NCBI GenBank assembly: GCA_002305165.1 | Contig: DBQI01000051.1 | Span: 14,037 to 48,939 of the forward strand | Direction of reading: 5' to 3' | DNA: 34,903 nt | Source of the DNA: Armatimonadetes bacterium UBA1398 | GTDB taxonomy: Bacteria > Armatimonadota > Zipacnadia > UBA1398 | In this document: positions 1 through 7,663 of the stretch, in pieces | Layout: every line of letters starts with the position of its first letter | Position numbering within the stretch: position 1 is the stretch's first letter | Translations under genes and position numbers: made by a program | The notes under the pieces: model-generated | What the model saw: only the letters and a program-made list of their open reading frames with translations | Database searches by the model: none | What the model was told of the DNA's origin: nothing

Positions 1-450
1 AGGCTTAGAGGCTGCACGGGAGGGTCTGTGTGTACTATGTTACCACTGTTCCGAGGTACTATACATACGTTAGGGCGCCCCCCGTGCGTCCCCGAGACGG
101 CATGTACAACAATAGGGGGGTATCGTTTCCAGCGGCAACACCGGCAACATGGCAACACGAGCCCAGGCGCGTGAGGGTCCATAGTCCCGGGGCCGAAGGA
201 GGAGTTGCCCCCTCCCACCCGCGAAGTAGTACGATAATGACGAATCGAAGGTGGGCATGATGTCGGAATCCCGGTGGGTTCGGCTCGAATCGCTCTCTGG
301 GTGTGGGCCGGGGTCGGGGCGGTCGGCCTGGTTCGTGCCCTCTGTCTCGTCCGCCCTCCCCTCCTCGAACAAGGCCGGGCTTCAATCATGCCGGCTGAGC
401 CCACGGAAGCGGCGAGCCCGCGTGAGAGCTGGGGACGGTGACCCGCCGCG
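1..450. other. Non-coding leader region containing repeat copy A
   Basis: I find no convincing gene in these 450 nt. The short open frames have no Shine-Dalgarno sequence, no recognisable protein character, and overlap one another on both strands. The first 70 nt are less GC-rich than the coding regions and contain GTACTAT twice (32-38 and 56-62). The interval 199-313 holds blocks repeated upstream of the gene at 4540 (see the repeat entries). The region probably contains the promoter and leader of the gene at 451, but I cannot name a promoter with confidence. Confidence 0.6.
249..313 (+). repeat. Dispersed intergenic repeat, copy A
   Basis: This 65-nt block aligns without gaps to 4343-4407, with 54 of 65 positions identical by hand count. 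Ten of the eleven differences are transitions. Two shorter blocks upstream are also shared in the same order: a 13-mer GAGGAGTTGCCCC at 199-211 and GACGAATC at 239-246. The core ends 137 nt before the start codon at 451, nearly the same offset as copy B from its downstream gene. It could be a conserved leader RNA, a regulatory region or a miniature mobile repeat. No open frame is conserved convincingly between copies. Confidence 0.75.
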
Positions 451-2946
451 ATGACGACGCTCCTCGCACTGTGCGTCATGGCACTGCTACAGACGAGTTT
501 CGAGCACGACAGCCTTATCGCGAACGGCTCGGGGCAATGGCCGATGGTAGGCGAGGCTCATCCGGGTTGGCAGTCGTGGGGCGGCGGTCGCCGTACCGAG
601 CCAGGCCTTGATGACGAGGGTCTGATCGTTCGGATAGATGGCGCAGAGCCAGGCGCGGAGTGCGGCTACCTGAGCACCCCCTTCTGGGCGGCAAGGGGAG
701 CGCTGTACATGGCGGGCGCTCGCGTACGTGCGACCGATCTGGCTGGGGAGGCTCATGTCGCCATCTCGTGGCACGCCGCCGACCACAGGTGGCTATGCAA
801 CACCGACGATGGCGTCCGAATCACGGGTACCTCGGAGTGGGTAGACCTGGTGGTGGGCGACTATCCTCCCGAGGACGCGGCGTACGGGCGGCTGGCCTTG
901 CGCTGCGACGGGCTCGCGGGTTCGGCTGGCTTCTGCGAGGCCTGGGTCCGCGTCTCACAGCCCGAACGCAGCGTCCTGATGCCCGTTCCAGGCGGCGATC
1001 CCGGCGAGGCGCGCTACCTGCTGACCCCCGGCGTCTGCGTCACCCCATCGGAGTACCATCCCAGGGGCGGTACCGTCCTGGAGACGACCAACGGAGGGCA
1101 GAGGACCACCGTGCTGCCCCCCGCCGCGTCCGGCATGGCGGGGGTGGGGGTGATCGAGAAGGCGTTCAGTGCGGCGCCGACTGAAGCGGAGACAGTGGAC
1201 ACAGACCGCCTCGCTTTGGCTGTCGCTATGTCTTTCCTATCTGCTTCGCGGTGGCTAGTCCCCCCGCAGTTCGATCTGGCCGTCAGTGAGATGTTCGGCG
1301 CCCGCGCGACCTTCTGCAGAGTAGTGGCTGCCGCTCACCCCCTACTCGAGCATGTAGAAGACAAGCGCGAGGCTGCCCTCCTGGCCTACCTGTCTGACCT
1401 CTGGTCAACGCAGGACCCCTCCGAGCTGCACCAACCATCATATGACCTGGTGGACGCCTACGGCGGGACGGACGTCCGCTCCGATCAGATCATCTGGCTA
1501 CAGGGAACGACCCAGCAGCGGGCCGAGCAGTCGCGCCATGATCGCGAGCTCACGGCGATCACTGAGGAGTTGGCGACGGCGGACCTGGCCGGCAGCAGGC
1601 GCCTGCTGTTGGCGCGCGCCCGCCTCAACCTGGACGCCGAGAGACCCGGTCTCGCACTTGCTGACGCCCAGCGCGTGTTGGGCAGCTACCCCGAGGGACG
1701 CCCCGTCCCAGCGCTGGTCTATGTCACGCTGGCGCAGGCTGCCCTCGCCGCGGGAGACCCCCTTGCCGCCAAGGGCTGGGCGGAGACGGGGGCCAGCGTG
1801 GCATCGGGCGGAGGATACATGGCCCGCCTGGCGTACCTGGCTTGGCAGTGCGATGTCGCCGCCGGCGCCGCAGGCGTCAGCGTTGCCGTCATCGAGGGTC
1901 TGCCTGCGCACCGCGTTGGAGGCTGGGCGGGCCGTTTCGGGTCGGCGGGCGCCCTGCTCTGCGGGCCCGAAGGGGGCGTGTGGGCAGACGGGTGCTTGGC
2001 CGACCGGCCCGACGACCAGCCGGTAGCAGTCAGGACGGCGGCCCCCGGCACGTCCGCTCGTACCCAATGCACCGCATTCCCTGCCGAGCAACCGGACGCG
2101 CCGTTTTATCCCCCTGGTCTGTGCGCGTCAGACTCCTACTGGGACGACAGGGGCGAGATCTACGGAGACGCGCTCGCGGGCCCGGACCTGCTGATAGATG
2201 TCAAGGTTCCGCCGGGCGTCCACACGGTGGCCGTGCTCACGGGTGAGTACGCCATGGAGGTCACTCTGATCGAGTCGGGGGCTCCACTAGCGGAGTCGGG
2301 CGCGCTGCCGGCGGGAGGGATGTACTACCGCACGATCCTTGTCCCCGGTCCTCTGGGGATCCGCATTCGACTGAAGAGGGGCTCGGCGCTGATGACGTAC
2401 GCGTACGGCGTCTTCGTCGACCAAGTGGGTCCGATGACGCCGGCAGCGCGGTATGACGAGTCGCCCCCCGCCATAGCCGAGGGCCGTGACGCGGCTAGTC
2501 GGTTCGGCGAGTGGGTTAGCTCCGAGACGCCAGACTCCGCCGTGGAGCGCCTCTGGCGACTGGTCCGCACTCCGGGTGCCTTCGAGGAGGCCTCAGTGCC
2601 CGCGGCCGAGGTCCTGGCGGAGACCGAACCAGCCGAGGGACTGCGTGCGCTCATGCAAGGGCCGGCCGGGGCCGATTCGCGAATGGTGCACTGGCTGGCC
2701 GAGGCCCTCGCATCGAGCGGGGCGAGGCTCCAGGCGATCGATCCGTCCCTCGCGGCAGTGATCGTCAGGCGGCTCGATGTGCGCCACGACTACGGCGCCG
2801 CGGGCCGATTCCTCGTTGAGTGGGGGCGGGCGGTGGGAGTGGACGCTCTGAGGGCGCTGCAAGAGGGGGCTCGGTCCGAGTTCGAACAGAAGGTCGCGGC
2901 ACAGGCGATGAGCGACTTGGGAGCGCCGCCGCCCCGGGGCGGCTAA
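451..2946 (+). CDS. Large exported protein of unknown function, carbohydrate-binding-like N-terminus
   Basis: An 831-residue protein I cannot assign to a family. It opens with a short hydrophobic segment (about residues 1-15, MTTLLALCVMALLQTSFEHD) that looks like a signal peptide. A beta-rich region to about residue 180 then has the look of a jelly-roll carbohydrate-binding module (N-terminal FE, then a NGSGQW motif, later alternating hydrophobic strands). Residues about 350-480 are Ala/Leu-rich helices resembling TPR repeats (e.g. RPGLALADAQRVLGSYPEG). A second beta-rich region lies near 560-670, followed by a helical tail. The Shine-Dalgarno sequence is weak, so the start is less secure than for its neighbours. 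The gene heads a run of exported proteins of unknown function. Its promoter region carries repeat copy A. Confidence 0.8.
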   Translation: MTTLLALCVMALLQTSFEHDSLIANGSGQWPMVGEAHPGWQSWGGGRRTEPGLDDEGLIVRIDGAEPGAECGYLSTPFWAARGALYMAGARVRATDLAGEAHVAISWHAADHRWLCNTDDGVRITGTSEWVDLVVGDYPPEDAAYGRLALRCDGLAGSAGFCEAWVRVSQPERSVLMPVPGGDPGEARYLLTPGVCVTPSEYHPRGGTVLETTNGGQRTTVLPPAASGMAGVGVIEKAFSAAPTEAETVDTDRLALAVAMSFLSASRWLVPPQFDLAVSEMFGARATFCRVVAAAHPLLEHVEDKREAALLAYLSDLWSTQDPSELHQPSYDLVDAYGGTDVRSDQIIWLQGTTQQRAEQSRHDRELTAITEELATADLAGSRRLLLARARLNLDAERPGLALADAQRVLGSYPEGRPVPALVYVTLAQAALAAGDPLAAKGWAETGASVASGGGYMARLAYLAWQCDVAAGAAGVSVAVIEGLPAHRVGGWAGRFGSAGALLCGPEGGVWADGCLADRPDDQPVAVRTAAPGTSARTQCTAFPAEQPDAPFYPPGLCASDSYWDDRGEIYGDALAGPDLLIDVKVPPGVHTVAVLTGEYAMEVTLIESGAPLAESGALPAGGMYYRTILVPGPLGIRIRLKRGSALMTYAYGVFVDQVGPMTPAARYDESPPAIAEGRDAASRFGEWVSSETPDSAVERLWRLVRTPGAFEEASVPAAEVLAETEPAEGLRALMQGPAGADSRMVHWLAEALASSGARLQAIDPSLAAVIVRRLDVRHDYGAAGRFLVEWGRAVGVDALRALQEGARSEFEQKVAAQAMSDLGAPPPRGG

Positions 2947-3049
2947 GTCCGCTCTGCTCCCAGACCGGCGACCGGGACGAGACGAACGTGGATGCGGCCG
3001 GCGACGGCATCGTCCAGTGGAGGTTCGACTAGCAAGGAGGGAGCCCGTC
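2947..3049 (+). other. Short intergenic gap with possible coding remnant
   Basis: One reading frame through 2976-3032, different from that of the upstream gene, encodes NVDAAGDGIVQWRFD followed by a stop. This looks more protein-like than random high-GC sequence and resembles the DxDxDG-type segments of the next protein. It may be the C-terminal end of the upstream gene in another frame, or chance. The last bases (AAGGAGG at about 3034) are the ribosome-binding site of the next gene. Confidence 0.25.
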
Positions 3050-4225
3050 ATGTGGTGTTCGCCGTATGCCCCGCGCCTCTGTGTTGCCGCCTGGCTCGTC
3101 CTATCCGTCAGCCTCGCATGGGCTCAGGCCGACCCTTCGGCGCCGACGGACCCGACACCCGAGCCCGCCCTCGGCGAGGCCTCCGTCTACGCCGACCTGG
3201 ACGCCGATGGGACGGATGAGAGGGTCGCCCTGCGGCGCCTCTCGACGAACGGCCAAGGCCCTCCCCGCGACTACGAGCTGGTGGTGGAACGCGATGGGCA
3301 GGTGATCCCCCTCCGCCGGATCGAACAGGCGCTCGGCGCGACCACGCCCGACACGCGGCTGCCCGAGGAGCTTCGGCGCCTGCAGATACTGCCCGCCGAG
3401 CCCTGCTCCGTGGTGGATGCCGACCTGGACGGCCGTGACGAGGTGGTCCTCCACATCGGGCGACCCAGGTCCCGCGACCGTGTGGAGACCCTGATCGTCG
3501 AGTGGGACCCGACCTCGTCGGAGGTGGTGGTCTCCTACGACGCCATCGGCGACGGCGTGCTCCTCACGGACTCCTCCGTCCAGGGGGATCTGGTGCTCGC
3601 TCCGTACGCGTTCCCGGAATCGGGCGTGCCCATAGTCTTCGGTCCCTGCACGCCGGCTTCGCCCGACGGCGTGTTCACGGAGGCTCAGGCTCCCCTCCCG
3701 AGGCCCGTGGCGGCGGCCTGCCTGCCACTGTACGAGAGGGCGCTATCCCAGCCCGGCGCGACGCCCGCACCCACTCTGGTCCGGGCCTACTCCGAATGCC
3801 TGGCGGCCTTGGGCCGGCAGCTGGGGGCGATCAACGCCCTGAGCGGCCTGCGGACCGAGCTGGAGGACGCGGAGCGCCGCCTCCGCATGGCCAAGGTGAG
3901 CATGCTCATCGCCATGGGCAACCTGTGGGCCACCGGAGAGACGGCCGACCTGGAGCAGGCCGCTGCCTGCTACATCGAGGCGCACGGCCTGCTGGCCGAT
4001 CCGACCGAGGCGTACCTGCTGGAGCCCGTTCGCGCCGTCCCCGCGTCGGCCGAGGCCTTCGCCGCCTGCGGGATCGCCCAGGCGAAGGCATCGGTAGGGG
4101 AGACGGACGCCGCAGTGGCGTGGCTGGAGCGGGCGGAGGCGCTCAGTGGCGCGCCTCTGCCCGAGCTGCGGCGGTACATCGACGGCTTCGCCAAGGCCGG
4201 CGCCGGCGCGAAGACAGGCGAATGA
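3050..4225 (+). CDS. Exported protein of unknown function with FG-GAP/VCBS-like acidic repeats
   Basis: A 391-residue protein, probably periplasmic or secreted. The chosen ATG has AAGGAGG about 9 nt upstream; an in-frame ATG at 3017 would place that site inside the gene and spoil the signal peptide. Residues 1-26 form a clear signal peptide with a hydrophobic core (LCVAAWLVLSVSLAWAQA) and an AxA-type cleavage site. Two acidic segments, YADLDADGTDERVAL near residue 45 and VDADLDGRDEVVLHIG near 125, resemble calcium-binding FG-GAP/VCBS loops. The C-terminal half (about 230-385) is helical and Ala-rich, with TPR-like spacing (AAACYIEAHGLL, AVAWLERAEAL). Family unknown. It lies 103 nt after the previous gene on the same strand, consistent with one transcription unit. 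Confidence 0.82.
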   Translation: MWCSPYAPRLCVAAWLVLSVSLAWAQADPSAPTDPTPEPALGEASVYADLDADGTDERVALRRLSTNGQGPPRDYELVVERDGQVIPLRRIEQALGATTPDTRLPEELRRLQILPAEPCSVVDADLDGRDEVVLHIGRPRSRDRVETLIVEWDPTSSEVVVSYDAIGDGVLLTDSSVQGDLVLAPYAFPESGVPIVFGPCTPASPDGVFTEAQAPLPRPVAAACLPLYERALSQPGATPAPTLVRAYSECLAALGRQLGAINALSGLRTELEDAERRLRMAKVSMLIAMGNLWATGETADLEQAAACYIEAHGLLADPTEAYLLEPVRAVPASAEAFAACGIAQAKASVGETDAAVAWLERAEALSGAPLPELRRYIDGFAKAGAGAKTGE

Positions 4226-4342
4226 GATCATAATCGCCATGCAACCAAAAGAGGAGTTGCCCCGTCCGACTAGTGTAATAGTGAAGATGTAGTACTCTAA
4301 CGACGAATCAGCAGTGCCGTTCCTTGTCCAAGCGATGGGTTG

Positions 4343-4407
4343 AGGTGGGCACAATGTCAGAACCTCGGTGGGTTCGGTTCGAGTCGCCCTCCTGGCGTGG
4401 GCCGGGG
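4343..4407 (+). repeat. Dispersed intergenic repeat, copy B
   Basis: This is the partner of 249-313: 65 nt, no gaps, 54 identical positions, almost all changes being transitions. It ends 132 nt before the start codon at 4540, against 137 nt for copy A. An 11-nt piece of the core, GGTGGGTTCGG, also occurs once at 11726-11736 in the nifU leader, which may be chance. Confidence 0.75.
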
Positions 4408-4469
4408 CGGTGGGTGTCCTGCGCGAGCCTGGGTTCGGAAGTGACACCACTCGGTCTTTGGAGTGAGGC

Positions 4470-4491
4470 GCCACTCTCGGTCCTGAGTGGC
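4470..4491 (+). other. Hairpin upstream of the gene at 4540
   Basis: GCCACTC (4470-4476) pairs with GAGTGGC (4485-4491) across an 8-nt loop. No T-tract follows, so it is not a typical terminator. It lies about 50 nt before the start codon and could be part of a leader structure. Confidence 0.4.
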
Positions 4492-4539
4492 GACTGATCA
4501 TGAGCACGACGAGCACATGACCGCGAAGGAGCCAGCGAC

Positions 4540-6126
4540 ATGAGAGAACGTGCTACGCCGTTCGGCGCACTACTGATGTGTCTCGCCATCTGCGCTGCGC
4601 CGGCCCTGTGTGCCGATGAGGTCGCATCCGCCCTGGAGGCGGCCCTCGAGGCTTCGGGCGTCCCCCCTGGCCTCGCCGCCGTGCTCTCCCCCGACAGCGC
4701 CGCCGCGCTGACGGAGAAGCTGGCGTTGGCAGAGCCGGGCGAATGGGAGCGAGCGGCCGCCGACGCCGGCCTTGCCGTCGAGAGCCACGGAGACGCGCGC
4801 TTCATCGTGGACCCGGGCGTACGGACGATCCACGGTGGGCCGCCTCGTGTCCGAAAGCCACACGGCCCCTTGGCGGATACCTTGACGGTTCTCCACTCCA
4901 TGCCCGCCCCCGCGCGCATCGCGGCCGCCCAGGGAGCCTGGGTGCCGCTGGCGTCAATGGGGGCTGAGGGGGACGCCGCCCTCAAGCGGCTTCCGAAGGC
5001 GCCGTGGGCCGGGCCTCCGGAGGCGCCTCGGGAGACTCTGTACGCGGCGCTGTCCGTGTCGGCGGAGTACGTCCTCGAGGATCCACTGCAGCCCGGCCAA
5101 CCCATCAAACGCGCCTTACTGAACCCTCTCTTCCGCCGGAGAGTGAGCAAGTGGTTGGTTCGCCTGCCCCTGGGGCCCGATCCCGCCCTTGCGGCCTGCG
5201 CCCATCCGGCGTACCTCCCCGATGTCTCCGCCCCCGATGTGCTGGGCCGGCTTCACTCCCCGGAGCTGGTGGCGGGCGGGCCCCACGCCCCGTCCGCCGC
5301 CGTGGATGCGGTAGCGTCCCTGATGGCCGAGAGGCACGGACCCGGCGCCCCTCGAGTCATGCGGTTCTCGGATTTGGTCGCCATCCCTGATGGCGGAGCC
5401 GAGTTGGGCCGCGCCGTGGCCGTCGATGCGGCGCTTCGTGAGTGGCTGCTGGTCCTGCCGGAGAGCCCGGACTGGGTCACCCTTATCAACCAGCTCGCGT
5501 GGGTCACCGGCCTCGATTGGAGGACCGTGGGCGATGTCCTGTTCCTGAGCCAGATGAGCGACCCAGTGACGCCACCGGAGCTTGGCATCACCTCCGGGAG
5601 CGTGAGCTGGTCGCGTCTGATGTCAGTGGTGAGGGAGATGATAGTACGGCAGTGCGAGATCGATCCCGACATCTCACTACCGCCCGGCGACTCTGAGGTC
5701 GTCACCGCGACGGGCCAGTGCCCCGCCACGCCGGAGCTGGTTCAGTTCGTGAACTCGCTGCCAGCCGTCGTGCCCCTCGAAACGCCGCTCCCTCCTCCCC
5801 GCCCGCGGGACGTCGACGACATGAAGCGCATCACGGCGGCGACGACCTCGGCAGCGCTACTGGAGTTCGACAGCGACCCCACGCCCTTCCGCGATGGCAT
5901 GCTCTTCCGCAGCGAGGTGTCCATCGCTCTCCATGTCAGCCGGCTCGATGGCTACGAGTCGAGCGACGTCATCGCGGGCATGGTCGCCTCTGAGCTCGCG
6001 CCGGAGGCGGAGCAGATCGAAGGACCCTTCTTCTGCGAGAATGGCTCCTGGAAGTATACGATTGAATTGCTCGAGCCCTGGAGGGTGGGAATCACTTCGG
6101 ATACAGGAGAGTACCGCTTCCACTAG
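4540..6126 (+). CDS. Exported protein of unknown function
   Basis: A 528-residue protein with no family I recognise. The ATG has AAGGAG at good spacing. Residues 1-25 form a signal peptide (basic start, then FGALLMCLAICAAPALCA with an ALCA cleavage site). Residues 26-75 are a helical segment ending in RFIVDPG. The middle is mixed alpha/beta with several Pro-rich linkers, e.g. LETPLPPPRPRDVDD near 405. The C-terminus (about 430-528) has alternating strands and ends EPWRVGITSDTGEYRFH. The pattern of short helix-strand units recalls the next gene, but I cannot demonstrate homology by eye. It belongs to the run of exported proteins from 451 to 10176. Confidence 0.82.
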   Translation: MRERATPFGALLMCLAICAAPALCADEVASALEAALEASGVPPGLAAVLSPDSAAALTEKLALAEPGEWERAAADAGLAVESHGDARFIVDPGVRTIHGGPPRVRKPHGPLADTLTVLHSMPAPARIAAAQGAWVPLASMGAEGDAALKRLPKAPWAGPPEAPRETLYAALSVSAEYVLEDPLQPGQPIKRALLNPLFRRRVSKWLVRLPLGPDPALAACAHPAYLPDVSAPDVLGRLHSPELVAGGPHAPSAAVDAVASLMAERHGPGAPRVMRFSDLVAIPDGGAELGRAVAVDAALREWLLVLPESPDWVTLINQLAWVTGLDWRTVGDVLFLSQMSDPVTPPELGITSGSVSWSRLMSVVREMIVRQCEIDPDISLPPGDSEVVTATGQCPATPELVQFVNSLPAVVPLETPLPPPRPRDVDDMKRITAATTSAALLEFDSDPTPFRDGMLFRSEVSIALHVSRLDGYESSDVIAGMVASELAPEAEQIEGPFFCENGSWKYTIELLEPWRVGITSDTGEYRFH

Positions 6127-6268
6127 GGGTGTTCCGGTCACTTCCATCGAAGGACGGTGCGTCGACCATGAGACTATGGGAGCACAGGCCTACATTAGCG
6201 ACCAGGCGGGTCCGGTATGACTGCCGGCGCCGCAGTCTGACCTGTGCGTCGAGTGAGGAAGGCGAAGG

Positions 6269-7663
6269 ATGCTCAACATGATCGCAACCCGAGTGCACTT
6301 CATGATGGCCATGCTGCTCGCGTCGGCCGTCGCCGCGCCTCTCGAGGCTGCGGTGGAGATGCCGGCCGACGGCTGTGAGACGTACGCCGAGCTGCTCACC
6401 GCCATTGCCGAGCGGTCGCCCGTTCCCTTTCTGGCGTTGGCGCCAGCCGACATCAACCACCCCCTGCCCGCTCCGCCCGAGGGGCGGACCATAGGCGAGT
6501 TGACGCACTGGCTGGATGAGGAAGCCAAGGCCTACGAGCTGTGGCGCGATGGCGACGACCGCTACCTGGCCGCGGTGTGGCTTCCTCTAGAGCCCGAGTG
6601 GATCCCACCAAGGGTGTTCGGGTGGTTCCCCGACGACGAGCGAACCGGGATTGCGCTCCGGGCTCTCATCGCCGACCTCGATCACCGGCAGTGCGCTCTG
6701 GTCGCTGTCGCGGAGGGCGTGCCGACCTCCGACATGGATGGTGCCCTGCAGGAGGCCGTGGCCAGGCTGTTCGGCAAGGATCCCGCGGACCCGGCGGTGC
6801 GGGCAGCGCTGAGCTATGCCGGGACCCGACTCACGCTCAAACTGCAGCCGACGGTGATACTGCAGACTGAGCCGGTCCGCAAGGGGGAAGAGGTCTTCGC
6901 CCTGGGCGCGTTCCTGAGGAAGGACTCCGCGCGGGTGCACTACCTCGGCCGACAGCAGGAGAAACTGGTGCCCGTGGGCCCGCCGCCCGGCCTCGAACAA
7001 GCGGTTGAGCTCTATGACGGCTATCTGGCGCGCCATACGCCGCTCGAGTCCCCCGCTAGGGGCGCGGCGCCACTCGAGATCCGGCCTGACGCCGTTGTCG
7101 AGTTCAATGACTCGGTCGTCTCCGTCGCCTCCCTGGTCGACGCGCTCTCCGAGGCGGCCGGCGTGCCGATCGAAGTTCCCGCGGAGCTTGCTGACCGCCA
7201 GATGGTCATCAGCCCTGGCGGCTGGAGCGTTCCGGTTCTGCTGGATGCCCTGTCAGCCAGCACGCGAATGTGCTGGAGGGAGGGCGAGGGAGCCCTGGCC
7301 CTCGAGCTTCCGGGGCCAGGGGCCCTGCCGACGCCCCTCGCGGCGCAACTGGACCTGGCCGATGGCTGGAGGACGACCTTGTTCAACGCCGGTTCACCCC
7401 AAGTCGGTGAGCTGGTGGAGGTCTCATCCCTCGATCCCGCGCAGCGGGAATGGATCGCGGCTGAGCTAAGAGAGCGGGATCCCTCAGCGGCTATGCCGGC
7501 TGACAGCAGGGCGGTGGTGAACGTCTCGGTGGACCTGACCCTCGAGGTCTGGGCGCCGCTGGAGGAACCCGCCGACGCCGGCCAGCAGCGCTGCGTCAAG
7601 GTCGATGAGTGGTACTGGCTGACGGCTTGGTTCTGGGACCGGATGGGTGGGCTGCAGCGGTGA
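6269..7663 (+). CDS. Exported protein with secretin/STN-like repeats, unknown function
   Basis: A 464-residue protein with a signal peptide at about residues 1-28 (HFMMAMLLASAVAAPLEAA). GAGGAAGG-type ribosome-binding sequence precedes the ATG. Two segments have the helix-strand pattern of STN or secretin-N units: about 35-110 (AELLTAIAERSPVPF, then GRTIGELTHWLDEEAKAYEL) and about 285-355 (SVASLVDALSEAAGVPIEV, then VPVLLDALSASTRMCWREGE). These are resemblances in layout only; there is no secretin beta-barrel. The gene ends at a TGA that overlaps the GTG start of the next gene by 4 nt. That overlap ties it translationally to the metallophosphatase-cytochrome fusion and suggests that the two proteins work together. 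Confidence 0.82.
   Translation: MLNMIATRVHFMMAMLLASAVAAPLEAAVEMPADGCETYAELLTAIAERSPVPFLALAPADINHPLPAPPEGRTIGELTHWLDEEAKAYELWRDGDDRYLAAVWLPLEPEWIPPRVFGWFPDDERTGIALRALIADLDHRQCALVAVAEGVPTSDMDGALQEAVARLFGKDPADPAVRAALSYAGTRLTLKLQPTVILQTEPVRKGEEVFALGAFLRKDSARVHYLGRQQEKLVPVGPPPGLEQAVELYDGYLARHTPLESPARGAAPLEIRPDAVVEFNDSVVSVASLVDALSEAAGVPIEVPAELADRQMVISPGGWSVPVLLDALSASTRMCWREGEGALALELPGPGALPTPLAAQLDLADGWRTTLFNAGSPQVGELVEVSSLDPAQREWIAAELRERDPSAAMPADSRAVVNVSVDLTLEVWAPLEEPADAGQQRCVKVDEWYWLTAWFWDRMGGLQR

Larger units (their letters stand above)
4226..4539. other. Intergenic region with repeat copy B and a hairpin
   Basis: These 314 nt contain no credible gene. They carry repeat copy B (4343-4407), its upstream blocks GAGGAGTTGCCCC (4251-4263) and GACGAATC (4302-4309), and a hairpin at 4470-4491. 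Relative to copy A, about 42 extra bases separate the 13-mer from the core. The ribosome-binding site of the next gene (AAGGAG, just before 4540) ends the region. Confidence 0.6.

Noticed and set aside
30..454. Short open frames at 30-260 and 251-454
   Set aside because: Neither has a ribosome-binding site or protein-like composition. The second covers the repeat core, which is not conserved as a reading frame in copy B.
6127..6268. Third copy of the 65-nt repeat
   Set aside because: A stretch near 6188-6226 shows loose similarity (GGCGGGTCCGGTATGACTGCC) but needs gaps and many mismatches. It is not separable from chance by eye.
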